From NCBI GenBank assembly GCA_007258455.2, contig VDFB02296781.1, positions 121,921 through 185,920 on the forward strand: 64,000 nt of DNA, read 5' to 3'. Within the stretch, counting starts at the first letter, position 1, and the number at the start of each line of letters is the position of its first letter. Of this stretch, positions 9,684-21,599 are shown in pieces. A program made the position numbers and the translations under genes. The notes beneath the pieces are model-generated. The model was not told the DNA's origin and made no database searches. It saw only the letters and a program-made list of their open reading frames with translations. Source of the stretch: Sequoia sempervirens (Eukaryota; Streptophyta; Pinopsida; Cupressales; Cupressaceae).

Positions 9684-11585
9684 TGTTAGATCTCAAAAAC
9701 GCAGGCTGAGTGCCTCAAGAGGCTGCCAATCTCTTGATACGTTTTAGGGTAATAGAACAAGGTCAAGAGAACTCAATCTTCTACTCTTTAGGCGCTGCTA
9801 GACCCAGGCGGGTGTACCTTTTGAATTGAGAAGGCTTATCTTATGATTATCCCTATGAATTTCTTTGTCCACAATGACAGATAACAGTGAACAAAATGAA
9901 AGCAAACTTGATAGCAATAGTAAAAGCAGTTTTCTAATCTAACTCCTAAAATGATTAATAAGCAGATGTAAAGAGATTGAGTGAATTAAAATAATGGAAT
10001 GGCAGAGACCAGTTCCTTGTTGGGTATGTGGTGTCAAATGAAACAGAAATGGGCAACTTATTCTGGCAAAAAATCAAATTGCAGGCATATGATCTATTCA
10101 TAACTTGTATGAACAATGAAATATTATGATTACTAAGCTCTACTTTAAGAATCCAGATGAATTCCCCCTGATTACTGTGATCAACAGAAAGGATTTAATC
10201 CCTACTTGAGAGAACCAATCAATTAATCACACAGACATAGCAAATGTGCACTGATAAACTGAGAATAAACTTGTTATTTCAATTTAAACAACCAGAAAGA
10301 ATCAACTTGGAGACAACTTTAGCAATGCTTTTCAATAAATTCAACATACAATTGATACCAAAAACAACCTGCCACACCAGTTGATTTTATTTGAAACCAC
10401 CATTTGAAATCATGCACATAGTCTCTGGAAAGAGAAAATTATCCTACTGTAGCCATCTGACTACCTACTACTTTTTATCTAAAATCTGGTGATGTTCAAT
10501 TACAATCTCAGGGCATATTTATAGCCAGCATATGAAAACTAAACGCTTCAAAATCATGTCGGCCAGAACCCATATTGACCAACTGTTACAATCGGTCACT
10601 GATGTCGACCTTCAACATAATTTAGAATTTCACAAATGTGGGCCCACAGTGTTTGAAATTAATTTCTGAGCCATTCATTGAGACATCTGCGTAGGTATGC
10701 CGAAGGAAAAAATAATGCTAATCATTATTTGCCCGTGTTCCCCTATTCCACATTCACCATGACCATGCATATGTTATACCGAAGTAATCCTTTCATTTTG
10801 CTCGCTGTCACCGTAGCTTATCGCTTTCTAGGAGACGTCTCAAAGATTAGACCAAGCTTCACCGAAGACATCACTTACTTTTAAGTTGTCGTGAGTTAAA
10901 GTTTCTCTCACTGAAGAGTGCCTATCATATGTGTCGCTATAGCTTTTACCCTTCGGCAAGACGCTATATAGGTATCACCGGGTTACACCGAAAGTCGCCC
11001 ATATAAACACATGTTGGTGCAACATAAAAATTCTTTCGCTGATAGCCGACCCTCATGCATCTTCGCCAGGACTCAAATGTTCCTATACTGACAAAGGCCA
11101 CTCATTTTCATGCTTTTCGCTATAACCCATGACTATCGGGGAAACCCTATGTAGACAATATAATGTAACACCGAAGGCCTCGAAGTCAACCTGAGAACAA
11201 ATGTGTTCGCCAAGACAAATTGGTCTTCACGTCGACAAAGTCCACCTATCGCTATAACTTGAAATCCTCGGTGAGACACTATGCAGAGTGAATAGCTATA
11301 CCGAAAGCCCCAAGCATATTATATCACTGAGAGAAGAGAAGTCTCTTGCCGAAAGCCACTTTAAACCATTTCGGCAAAACCCGACCGCTTCACCAAGACC
11401 TCCTGCCGCAATTCAAGACATATGCCGATATAGATATCCATTGTCGCCATAACAAGAGAAGTGTCTTGCCGACAACCTGCAACAAGAAATAGTGAAACAT
11501 ACATAGGTCAGGGAGATATTTGGGTACCTGGAGGATTATGAGTAAAATCAACATGTGAAAATATCCATTTTTTACAGTTCTAACA
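9684..11585 (-). repeat. Left LTR (3' LTR in minus orientation)
   Basis: A 1902-bp repeat bounded by TGTTAG/CTAACA, matching 14,560-16,460 along its full length. A minus-strand TATAAATA lies at 10,516-10,523. The section from about 10,690 to 11,480 is unusually CpG-rich for the window and holds many degenerate CACCGAAG / TTCGCCAAGAC words. Confidence 0.9.
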
Positions 11586-11849
11586 GTGGCTCCGACTGGG
11601 GATGAATAATAGTCAGATCATTGCAAGGATCCAGAATCTTGGGTGAGCAGAGCAGACCAAACACAAAATGAGCCAGTGAGCAGAATGGAAATGGAAATGA
11701 AGGAATGAATGCAAACTGAATGCAAGATGGAGATGAATGCAAATCCCTAAACTACTGTGCATGGAAAATAATTTTAAAGAGGACAAGCAAGAGTTGTCCA
11801 TGCACTGGAAACCCTTAATCCTCTGTGTTGCTTCATCTATTCTGAGTTG

Positions 11850-12491
11850 TTACAATCTGAAACTCAAACCAAGCTTTCCCTTGTCAAACACCTGGTTTTG
11901 TGTTGAGTTCATAAAATTATTCTTGAAGATACTCATGCAATATTTCCTCTCACTGTTATTGCAAGTTCTTAGAGTATCATCATGCTTGGTTTGGCCCAAA
12001 ATCCCTACATCGTCCTGTAATACAAATTCGTTATGAATTTTGAAACATTCTCCCAGCTGTATTGAAAATTCACCATCAAAGTATTTCTCTTGAGAATCAA
12101 AAAATTGTGTTATATCAATGTTGTCTAAAACAAACATATCTGAAACCCATTGCACCTTTTTGACACTAGCATTTGGATACAACACTAGATCATGACTCAC
12201 ATCCTCAATGTTATGCATATGTGAAGCAATCAGATCTAGAACACTATCATCCTTGGTATGCAAACAAATGTCTTCTTCATATGAATTAGAAAATTCAAAA
12301 TCACATACCTCTTCTTGAACAAACACATGCATTTGGCCAACTTCAAAGGCTTCACCATCAACTTGAGAAATGCACTGAGAGACATATGAATTATTGCACA
12401 AAAAAATTTCATTGTCAAAACAAATGCAAGCTGGACAAAGGACTTTAGGATCACCTTCATGTGTATATCTCTGATATTCAAGAGTCAACAA
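11850..12491 (-). pseudogene. C-terminal part of the element-encoded protein
   Basis: The longest open frame of the element core (about 213 codons, TTG at the 5' edge and no good ATG). It contains CPACICFDNEIFLC, a Cys-rich stretch, and an acidic remainder. Composition matches the upstream acidic block, so I read it as the same decayed protein. No function can be assigned. Confidence 0.45.
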
Positions 12492-12655
12492 ATCTGAGAT
12501 TTATTCATTGCTAAGCAAACAAGTTTCCACACTTTCATTATTACAGTCATATTCATCACTTTTGTCATCATCAAAAAGAGGCCCAGGATCATCAGAGAAT
12601 AAAAAATTACTAGCACAGTCATTTGTTCCAAAGCTTGACACATCCCTTTTATCAT

Positions 12656-13222
12656 CTAAAAATCTTCTTGCTCAACATCAAGTGGATCTGAAAATACTTG
12701 AAATTCATTCCTAGGCATACCTTGGCAAAATATCATTTGATCATCTTTTAAAACTTCATCATACAATGGGCCTGAAATTTTTTGGAAACCATTCTCAAAT
12801 TTGCAAACCTCCTCTTCATTGAATGTATCTTTGTAGCTTTCAACTGCAGTTGGAGGCATTGTATATTCAATATCAATATTTCCCATTGCCTCTTCATCCT
12901 GATCTTCATAAGAGGTAGAAGAATCCTCTTGCTGCATAACAAAATCCACATGTGCATCTTCAAAATCTGAATATTCATTGGATCCCTCATAACAAACACT
13001 GCTCTCCCTATCACAATCTGTTATGCAAGAGAGATATCTTATACCTTCATCTTCATTATGCAAGCTATCACAGGAATCATACTGACTTGCACATATCCCA
13101 TCTTCTATTGGATGCATTGATTGATCAATTTCTCTATATTTATCAGAAATACAATCATTGGAATCCATCTTGATAGTGTTCTCATACCTTTTCTTCTCCA
13201 TGGCATCAATGAATTTATTCAC
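12656..13222 (-). pseudogene. Acidic middle part of the element-encoded protein
   Basis: An open stretch of about 188 codons continues in frame from the second YWPES module. It is rich in Asp/Glu (for example EDQDEEAMGNIDIEY) and contains no recognisable domain. It ends at a TAG directly at a T-rich slip point. Shifting frame there gives another acidic run (FDDDKSDEYDC) that leads, past one TAA, into the 11,850-12,491 frame. The original protein was therefore longer than any surviving ORF. Confidence 0.5.
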
Positions 13223-13790
13223 TACATCAAAGGCACACTATCTTAATGATTCAGGCCAATAGGCTAATTCAGGCTCCCATGCTCTTACAAATTTCTCAAC
13301 AAACATGGCCCTTGTTGGCCTATAATGAGAAGGTATATGAAAACAAATATCTGTCATTCTATTGTACAGAGAACCCAAATCTTCCCCCTCATATAGTCTT
13401 ATGTTAGAAAATGCTTCCAAGGGGAAAAATCTGCACTCTGATTCTGTGATTGAGTCCTAGCTTCGAGCATACTCATCTTCTCCTGCTTCAAATTGTTGAT
13501 TATAGCACAAATTTTGCTGCATGTTATGATAAGTATCTCTATCTTCATCAATGATGTCACAGTTATCTTCATATCTTTTCCTTTCTACAATATCAGCCCA
13601 TTCAACTAGTTGATCTACAAAAATTGGTATGTATGACTCAGGCCAGTATATTGGGTTTGGCTCATACACCTTCATGAGCTACATAATGATGTCAGACCTA
13701 CTAGGTGGGAATCTAATAGGTATTTTTCCTGCAAATATCTATCATTCTGTGGAGCAAAGAGCACCTAGATTATCCTCTATATCTCCTTAT
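13165..13790 (-). pseudogene. Element-encoded protein with a duplicated YWPES module
   Basis: Two related segments occur in tandem on the minus strand. The upstream one reads VYEPNPIYWPESYIPIFVDQ and then VEWADIVERKRYED. The downstream one reads RAWEPELAYWPESLR, an in-frame TAG (13,238-13,240), then VVNKFIDAMEKKRYEN. Both are preceded by an LG(A/S)L...DI...IP...RP(S/T)R pattern. Each module is about 75-80 residues. I do not recognise the family. Stops and a frameshift separate the pieces, so it is not functional here. The unit may be a divergent gag-like domain, but no gag signature is visible. Confidence 0.5.
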
Positions 13791-13970
13791 ACTAAGAAAG
13801 TCATCCAAAATATTTTTGAAATATTCATCAGATTGTTGGTTTTGATACATACCATGTTGCAGATTCTGGCTGATATCTTCAGGTGAATCAAAATTGTGTT
13901 GCCCTTGACATTGATCACATTGACATTCTTGATAACTTGCCAATTGCATTTGACACTGATCACACTGACA

Positions 13971-14198
13971 TTATACTTGACACTGATCACACTGACATTC
14001 TTGATAACTCTCCAATCTTTGTCCAGGAGGGATTGGATAAGCATTTTCCTGCTTTGATGGCTGTGATGAATAAATGCTCTGCTGTGCATGATATGCACTT
14101 CCACCACTGTAAAAATTTCCAACTGTACTACCAGGCGTATGAGGGGCCCAGTACTTTCCTGCATTTGTGTATTCATTCATTCCATAAACACATTCCAT
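13971..14198 (-). pseudogene. N-terminal part of element-encoded protein, Cys-rich repeat
   Basis: The minus-strand frame begins MECVYGMNEYTNAGKY and ends SYQECQCDQCQ before an in-frame TAA. The same frame then resumes with CQCDQCQ and again ECQCDQCQ (to about 13,890), so a CxCxxC unit occurs three times, interrupted by one stop. CxCxxC spacing could bind metal, but this is inference. Length and composition do not match a gag family I recognise. It is the first coding block after the PBS, where gag would normally sit. Confidence 0.5.
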
Positions 14199-14263
14199 TC
14201 TTTAGATTTTTCAGAGTCGCCACCTACTTTTCCAAAAGTAGGAAAAATAATTCTTTCTAATCT

Positions 14264-14420
14264 TCCCCCAGCGGAATCACCTTTTCTGAAACTTTCAAAT
14301 TACAACTTCTTCTTTAATGACTCTATATGATGGTCTTCTTCTTTAATGACTCTATATGATGGTCTTCAACTGAATCTTCTGATGTATTCCCCAGAAGAGT
14401 CACCAATTTGTTAGTTGTGT
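14264..14420 (-). repeat. Extra PBS-like copies and 29-bp tandem duplication
   Basis: Inside the element a second CTAACAAATTGGTGACTC-like block (about 14,388-14,413, minus) repeats the LTR-end/PBS junction. A third, weaker GGTGATTCCGCTGGGGG occurs near 14,265-14,282. Between them a 29-bp unit is tandemly doubled (14,306-14,363). Confidence 0.7.
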
Positions 14421-14538
14421 GACTCGTATGGGGAGCTACAAACTACACAATTATGAATCTCTATTTGAAGACCTGATTTAAAAAAATTGTATGACTCTAT
14501 AAGGCAAGGCTGTCTGCCACTAGATTTTCTCAAGTTAT

Positions 14539-14556
14539 TCCCCAGCAGAGTCACCA
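14539..14556 (-). other. Primer binding site (tRNA-Arg-like)
   Basis: Minus strand TGGTGACTCTGCTGGGGA, separated from the LTR end by AAT. It is close to TGGCGACTCCGCTGGGGA, the tRNA-Arg complement used by many plant gypsy elements. It fixes the likely direction of reverse transcription. Confidence 0.75.
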
Positions 14557-14559
14557 ATT

Positions 14560-16460
14560 TGTTAGATCTCAAAAACGCAGGCTGAGTGCCTCAAGAGGCT
14601 GCCAATCTCTTGATACGTTTCAGGGTAACAGAACAAGGTCAAGAGAACTCAACCTTCTACTCTTTATGTGCTGCTAGACCTAGGGGGTGTACCTTTTGAA
14701 TTGAGCAGGGTTATCTTATGATTATCCCTCTGAATTGCTTTGTCCACAATGGCAGATAACATTGAACAAAATGAAAGCAAACTTGATAGCAATAGTAAAA
14801 GCAGTTTTCTAATCTAACTCCTAAAATGATTAATAAGCAGATGTAAAGAGATTGAGTGAATTCAAATAATGGAATGGCAGAGACCAGTGCCTTTTTGGGT
14901 ATGCAGAGTCAAATGAAACATAAATGGGCAACTTATTTTGGCAGAAAATCAAATTGCAGGCATATGATCTGTTCATAACTTGTATGAACAATGCAAGATT
15001 ATGATTACTAAGCTCTACTTTAAGAATCTAGATGAATTCTCCCTGATTACTGTGATCAACAGAAAGGATTTAATCCCTACTTGAGAGAACCAGTCAATTA
15101 ATCACACAGATACAACAAATGTGCACCGATAAACTAAGAATAAACTTGTTATTTCAATTTAAACAACTAGAAAGAATCAACTTGGAGACAGCTTTAGCAA
15201 TGCTTTTCAATAAATTCAACATACAATTGATACCAGAAACAACCTGCCACACCAGCTGATTTTATTTGAAACCACCATTTGAAATCATGCACATAGTCTC
15301 TGGAAAGAGAAAATTATCCTACTGTAGCCATCTGACTACCTACTTCTTTTTATCTAAAATCTAATGATGTTCAATTACAATCTAAGGGCATATTTATAGC
15401 CAGCATATGAAAACTAAATGCTTCAAAATCATGTCGGCCAGAACCCATATTGACCAACCGTTACAATAGGGCACTCATGTTGGCCTTCAACATAATTTAT
15501 AATTTCACAAATGTGGGCCCATAGTGTTTGAAATTAATTTCTGAGCCATTTGTTGAAACATCTGCGTAGGTATGCTGAAGGAAAAAATAACGCTAATCAT
15601 TATTCGCCTGTGTTCCCCTATTCCACATTCGCCATGACCATGCATATGTTATACTGAAGTAATCCTTTCATTTTGCTCACTGTCCCCGTAGCTTATCGCT
15701 TTTGGGGAGACGTCTTAAAGATTAGACCAAGCTTCACTGAAGACATCACTTACTTTTAAGTCGCCGTGACTTAAAGTTTCTCTCACCGAAGAGTGCCTAT
15801 CATATGTGTCGCTATAGCTTTTACCCTTCAACAAGACGTTATATAGGTATCACCGAGTTACACCGAAAGTCACCCATATAACCACATGTCGGTGCAACAT
15901 AAAAATTCTTTTCCCGACAGCCAGCCCTCATGCATCTTCGCTAGGACTCAAATGTTCCTATACCGACAAAGGCCACCCATTTTCATGCTTTTTGCTATAA
16001 CCCGTGACTGTCAGGGAAACCATATGTAGACAATATAATGTTACACCAAAGGCCTCGAAGTCAACCTGAGAACAAATGTGTTCGCCAAGACAAATTGGTC
16101 TTCATGCCAACAGAGTCCACCTATCACTATAACTTGAAATCCTCGGTGAGACGCTATGCAGAGTGAATAGCTATATCGAAAGCCCCGAGCATATTATGTC
16201 GTTGAGAGAAGAGAAGTCTCCTACCAAAAGCCACTTTAAACCATGTCAGAAAAACCTGACCCCTTCGCCAAGACCTCCTGCCGCAATTCAAGACATATGC
16301 AGATAGAGATATCCGTTGTCGCCATAACAAGAGAAGTGTCTTGCTGACAACCTGCAACAAGAAATAGTGAAACATACATAGGTTGGGGAGACATTTGGGT
16401 ACCTAGAGGATTATGAGTAAAATCAACATGTGAAAATATCCATTTTTTATAGTTCTAACA
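14560..16460 (-). repeat. Right LTR (5' LTR in minus orientation)
   Basis: A 1901-bp partner of the left LTR. Minus-strand TATAAATA at 15,391-15,398 would place the U3/R boundary roughly 1.1 kb from the LTR start. CpG sites of the left copy are often TpG or CpA here. Confidence 0.9.
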
Positions 16461-16465
16461 CACCC

Positions 16466-17747
16466 AAATCTCCCATTTACAATTCCTCCACCATTAGCCA
16501 ATCCATATTTCACCCAACACCCATTTCCATCACCACATATATAGACATAATTTATTTTTATCATGAATCTCCAAGAGAGGCTTCATGCCCTTCTCAACCC
16601 CACACAAAGGAGAATCTCAGCCCTCAAGTGAGATCCACTCCTTATACACACCCAAAACCCCCATCACACAAATAAGTTTCTACTAAAAACGTAAAATAAC
16701 ACAATTTTTTGCAACATAAACAAAATCCATCTAGCATTCAATAAACACATCAAAATTTCCAATTCAAAGTAAAAAACTTACTTTGGCTATCCATGTTAGG
16801 ATCAACACAAAATCCAAAGAAAATAATTCAAATTCCTTCTCTCTGTTATTGTCCTTCAACCCCCAATATCTTTCATCCAATCACCCAAAGAAGCAACAAT
16901 CTTCACAAAAAATTGGACTCCCAAAAAAATTGAGAAAGAATATAGTAAAAACCATTGAGAGAGCCCAAAACCATACCCAAATCCCTCTCTAAAATAGAAT
17001 TCTTCCTTGCTCTTCAACTTCCCTCAAATGAAAAGATTACTCAAATAAAATCTACTTCCTCCACAAATAAAGAAAATTGATAAATCAAATTACTCTCAAT
17101 GCTAAACCCCCTTACAAAATTAAAGAACAATAATTAAATATTTAGCATTTGGACTTTGTCTCCAATTCTTAAGGAACCTGTGCTGCCCTCTTGGAACATC
17201 TCAACTAAAGCATTAGTAAACTTTGGAATTTATAATCAAAACATTAAATATAAACATCAAAGTTTTCTAACATCAAATAATTATAAGATCTATCATAACA
17301 ATTAAATACATTTATATTCTTGTGGAAATTAAACATTTAACCAAAACTCTATATGATCAAATTATTTTATTAAATGAACATATTGTATCATTTATAAGAA
17401 AATAAATGTTTGCACATGCATACCAACTATATGAATACAATATCAAACAACTAATGTTATCTGCCTTACATTCTCCCTCTCTAGTCTTAGGCTTCCTCCT
17501 GGAAGCTATGAAAAAGATATAAAGATTTCATCTTGGATCTATTATGTTTTCTAAAGTCTCTAACTCTTTATATGATGTTTATCCAAAAATAAATTATTTC
17601 AGTAGTTTTACCAAATCTTGAAGTCTTGAATGCTCTTATTCTTGACCGAAAACCCTTTTCCGTAAAATGTGTTAAAAATGTTTAACCCATTTATTTTATT
17701 ATGCAATTTATTTTCTTTTACAATCATCGCCTACGGAAGCTTGAATT
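16466..17747. other. No gene recognised
   Basis: A C/A-rich stretch continues the target repeat for a few hundred bases, then becomes AT-rich. A minus-strand ATGGATAGCCAAAGTAAG near 16,793 resembles a start codon followed by a splice donor, but nothing downstream supports a gene. Confidence 0.3.
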
Positions 17748-17752
17748 CTTTA

Positions 17753-18745
17753 TGATGCATTCAAGAATGAGGGGTTTTTTCAAACAACCCATCCAAGCAG
17801 CCATAACATAAAATGCATTCTCATAAATAAAATTACAATGGAAAATATTTTTAAATCTTCAATTTCAACAACACATTGAAAAAATCAAATCCTCCTTGAA
17901 ATAATCTACAAGCAAGAATGCCTTCAAATTTTATAAATATGATTTACAAAACTCATAAATCAGCTACAAAAATCATCAAAACATCACCTCTCCAACATTT
18001 GAGCATGGAGAATGGGGTGCCCATATGCTCTCATTCATACTTCTACTTTCTTTTTCTCTCTTTTTCTATCTTAGAGCTTCTAAAACCCATCACTATTTTT
18101 CTTTCATTGTTCCCTCATTTGAATGAATTTTCTAATATATTTTTTACTTCTTAACTTTCCAAAACATTTTGAATTTTTCTATTTTGTTTTGATATTATAA
18201 AGTTATGCCCAAGTTACTGAGATTGGGTCTCACAGTTATGATCTGGACAATCTTCATCTCCCAAAAATACCATTCAAACCTCTGCCTCCTCCATTCTGGG
18301 TATGGGATTCATGCATTCAACCCCTTAATTGTTTGTTCATGATAATTTAATGACATTTTCCTTAATTAACATCCATTATCTAATTCTTGCACCTCCACTA
18401 CCTCAAGCACTTACACCCCAAAGATTCCAACATTGATGACAAACAATTTTCAAACTCACGAGAGTTACAAAGGAGCCCAAATTGGAAAATTCATGTTTAA
18501 GCATGGGATTTAGTGCTAAAAGTTCTATTTTAAATAAAATCAATTTCAATCACAAAAAAAGCCCAAATTCAGTTTAATTGTTCAACCTTGTAGAACAATT
18601 TGATATTTAAGGAGTGTGAGGAGAAAATAATTTAAAAATAAATCATGCCTGCAAGACCACAACCAAAGCCAAAAATCAAAGGAGAATAATTTTTTTTTTT
18701 TTTTGGTGTGTAGGATTGCCTTTGCACCTGGATGCTACTGCATCA
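17753..18745 (-). repeat. 3' LTR of the 17.8-27.6 kb element
   Basis: A 993-bp copy matching 26,591-27,616 and 41,455-42,475, containing the shared AGCATGGAGAATGGGGTGCC word. No clear polypurine tract is seen on its internal side. Confidence 0.85.
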
Positions 18746-19547
18746 AACAACTCGAGTAAGAGAAATGTTCCATGAGTGGGAACTCATGAACATTTGAAGA
18801 TCCTGTGTTTGTTAATCATCCACCTCTCTTCCTTACCCACTTGATTTTTCTTCTTCTCCTTGTTGTGAAACTTCTTGTCTCTCCCTTCCTTCATCTTTCC
18901 CCACTTTCTTCCTCTTATGTGATTCATCCAACTGCACCAAATTTCATCTTCCCACTTCTGTTAATCAACACTAACAAAATCATAGAAGTTAATAAATTCA
19001 CTTTGCACATTTCCTTCACCTATTTTTTCTTCACTTTCTTCTTCCTCTATTTTGTTTTCCTCCTTGTTGCAACATCCTTTTCAATATCCTCATAGACTTC
19101 AAATTTAACCATATCACTTACATACAAATTAAATTCATCTAAAGATTCACAAGATGCAAATTATACCTCATCTTTCAATGCCACAATTTTTTCTTCACCC
19201 GTTGTCAATAAAAGCCACTCCTTTTAAACTATTGCAATCTGCATTAATAAGTCATCTTCTTTATTTTCTGCTGCTCCTTCACCTCTTTTGCTTAAGACAT
19301 TTTTAATGCATTCTTCTTCACATTACTACCCCAGATTACGAATCATCTCCACATCCTCATGAAGAACAAACTTCATTACAACTTGACTATTCTCTATCTC
19401 TACAACTTCACCTTCTTCTTTTATGACAATACTATTCCTTACACTCATTTTTATATCCATAATTTCATTAAATTCCTTTGCAAGTAACATAACATCAAAC
19501 TCATATCCACCAATATCACAGAAATAACCTTTTACCTGTGTGTTTTC

Positions 19548-19934
19548 CTATTTTTCTGCTATTGTCCCAAATTTTTCTTGACTATTTTCTACAATCCTGT
19601 TACTCTCTTCTTCTACCTCCTCCATTGCACTCAAATGTGCCATTTTATTCAACATATTTATGTCTTTCCAAGGACAAATTTCTGCCCCAACTTCACAATC
19701 ACTTACTTCAACATATTCCTTTATCTTTTCTTCACACAAATCAAAATCAATATCTTTAAAAAATACCTCTTTCTTAGCTACGAATTCATTCTTCTCTTCT
19801 TTATTATCCTCTTGCATGAGGATTCCTTCCTTTTCAATTCCATATGTATGAAAATCCACTGTATCCCTTTCTTCACATGCATTCAAAATAATATTAGCAC
19901 ATAAAATAGAGAATTCATTTCTTCCCACCTTCAT
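19548..19934 (-). pseudogene. Acidic ORF remnant of the 17.8-27.6 kb element
   Basis: A 128-codon minus-strand frame rich in Glu/Lys (VEEESNRIVENSQEKFGTIA near its end). It lies in the element's own internal region and in the element's sense direction. No domain is recognised. Several overlapping plus-strand ORFs are its shadows. It could be the tail of a gag-like protein. Confidence 0.35.
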
Positions 19935-20053
19935 TTCCTTTGTTACCTTTCCTTAAAAAAAATCTTCTATTTTCTTTTTCTCCTCCTTTCTCCATTCCTT
20001 CTTTATGATTATCTTCTTTTCTTGATTTTCTTTAACCACAATCATGTGGCCTA

Positions 20054-21318
20054 TGTTGAGAAGTTTTTGAAGATGTTTTAGCATTTTTGTCATTGATGTC
20101 AAAACCTTGGATCTAGAAGGTTGTGCTCTTGATGATGAACAAACTTAATCTATCCTATCATATGCTATGATTTCACATAGTTTAGATATTATCCTTGATC
20201 CAAATATTGCAATACTTCTTTTTGGGACATCTGTTGAATTCAGTTAATGTAGTATAATAAAGTATAATCTTTTGATGCTAGTTGTTGTGCTTAAATCTTA
20301 CTCTGGGTAACCTTGCTATCTGGAACTTCATGTAGCATGTCACAAGTTTTTGTATGTCAAATTGTGGTACTCTAGTTGACATTGAAATTTATGATAAGAA
20401 AAATTTGGTCTTGGTTGTGGCATTCTCATTGTCTCTAAAATATATTTCATATAATTCAAATTTTTCTATCTTCTGATAGTTATGTTATGTAATGAACCTA
20501 TCTTATGTTTGACCTATTCATGGGCCCTTGGTAACATGGTAAGATGATCTTTATGTGTGACCTATCGTTTGGGTCTGATGTTAGCATGCAAGGTCTTATT
20601 GAATATCATAAGGTTGTTCTTCATGCTGAGATTCCTTGTGGTGATCTAAATTCAAATGGTGTTTGGTCGACTTACAAGACTATGAAGATATTGTGTGTGG
20701 CTGACTTATTTTGTTCAACGGGCATACATGCATACATGCATACATATATATATATATATAACATATTTTTGATTAAAGACATTGAAGCATGGAAAATTAT
20801 GATGTGTGTGAACAGATAAAAGAGTATGGAGGAAGGAGTAATGTAGTAGGTTGTGCGAAGATTATGGAAGGAAGTTCTACAAACGATTCTTAACCAAATT
20901 TGCTATAGACAGAAATTGTGCTCTTAACTGGAATTGAACTCATACATATGTAGATGCAACTTCATCAGTTCACTTTTGTTAGTGAGACTATTTTGTAATC
21001 TATTGTTTTGTATTTGGGAAGTGCACCCAACCATTAGTAAGACACCCTATAGTGAGCAACTTGATAGTCTGACTTTGTAAAAATCACCTTAACCGGTGTT
21101 TTATAATTAAGAATTAGCATTCTCTGTGGTTTTCCCTTCTTGGGTTTCCATGTAAATTCTGGTGTTCATTGTGCTTAGTGTTGTTGTGTGCATTCATGTT
21201 AATAACTATTTGATTAATTTTTGATTGGTATAAGTCTGCTCTAGATTAATTAAAGTGAAGAAAATTGTTTGAGGATAACTGATTCACCCCACTTCTCAAT
21301 TATTTGGACTATTCAACA
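20054..21318 (+). repeat. 5' LTR of the nested copia-type element
   Basis: A 1265-bp repeat paired with 24,527-25,879. It has only a short CATACATG/TATATA tract (about 20,723-20,761), which in the partner LTR is expanded. Confidence 0.88.
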
Positions 21319-21320
21319 AT

Positions 21321-21332
21321 TGGTATCAGAGC
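21321..21332 (+). other. Primer binding site (initiator tRNA-Met)
   Basis: TGGTATCAGAGC, two bases after the LTR end. Confidence 0.9.
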
Positions 21333-21389
21333 TTGGTCCCTTGGAGATAAAGCTTAACAACCTAAGGGAGATCTTGTCAGTTTGAACAA

Positions 21390-21599
21390 ATGATAGGAGC
21401 TTATCACTTTGAGGAAGAACTGAAGATAATGTTAGATGACATGGAAAGAACAAAATTTGAAAAAGAAGAATTGAAAGAAAATCTCAAGGAGGCAAATGCT
21501 TGTATTGAAAAGCTAAGGGAGAAAATCCACAAGTTCAAAGCAAGAAACAAAGAGGTTAGCCAAGAATTAAAAGAGTCAAAAGAAATTATTGTGAATTAA
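21390..21599 (+). pseudogene. Coiled-coil gag segment of the nested element
   Basis: The frame starts MIGAYHFEEELKIML and is almost wholly charged heptad-like sequence (KFEKEELKENLKEANACIEK), a predicted coiled coil. It stops at a TAA, after which the same Lys/Glu-rich composition continues with further stops to about 21,900. It lies directly after the primer binding site, where gag belongs. In copia-type elements this part would assist particle assembly. Confidence 0.55.

Larger units (their letters stand above)
9684..16460 (-). mobile_element. Complete non-autonomous LTR retrotransposon (LARD/TR-GAG type)
   Basis: Two near-identical direct repeats of about 1.9 kb (9684-11585 and 14560-16460) start TGTTAG and end CTAACA. 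They are flanked by an exact 5-bp target duplication CACCC (9679-9683 and 16461-16465). Orientation is called minus for three reasons: a TGGTGACTCTGCTGGGGA primer binding site lies on the minus strand beside the right LTR, the LTRs carry a minus-strand TATAAATA, and the longest acidic ORFs of the 3-kb core are minus. The core has no protease, RT or integrase, so movement would need helper proteins. LTR differences are mostly transitions, as expected for an old, methylated insertion. It is inserted just past the pyrimidine-rich repeat. Confidence 0.9.

Noticed and set aside
11737..14330. Plus-strand ORFs in the LARD core
   Set aside because: They are shadows of the minus-strand acidic protein, which shows internal module repeats and the better primer-site orientation.
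16776..16793. Minus-strand ATG followed by a GTAAG donor
   Set aside because: No coding exon downstream and no other gene signal; common by chance.
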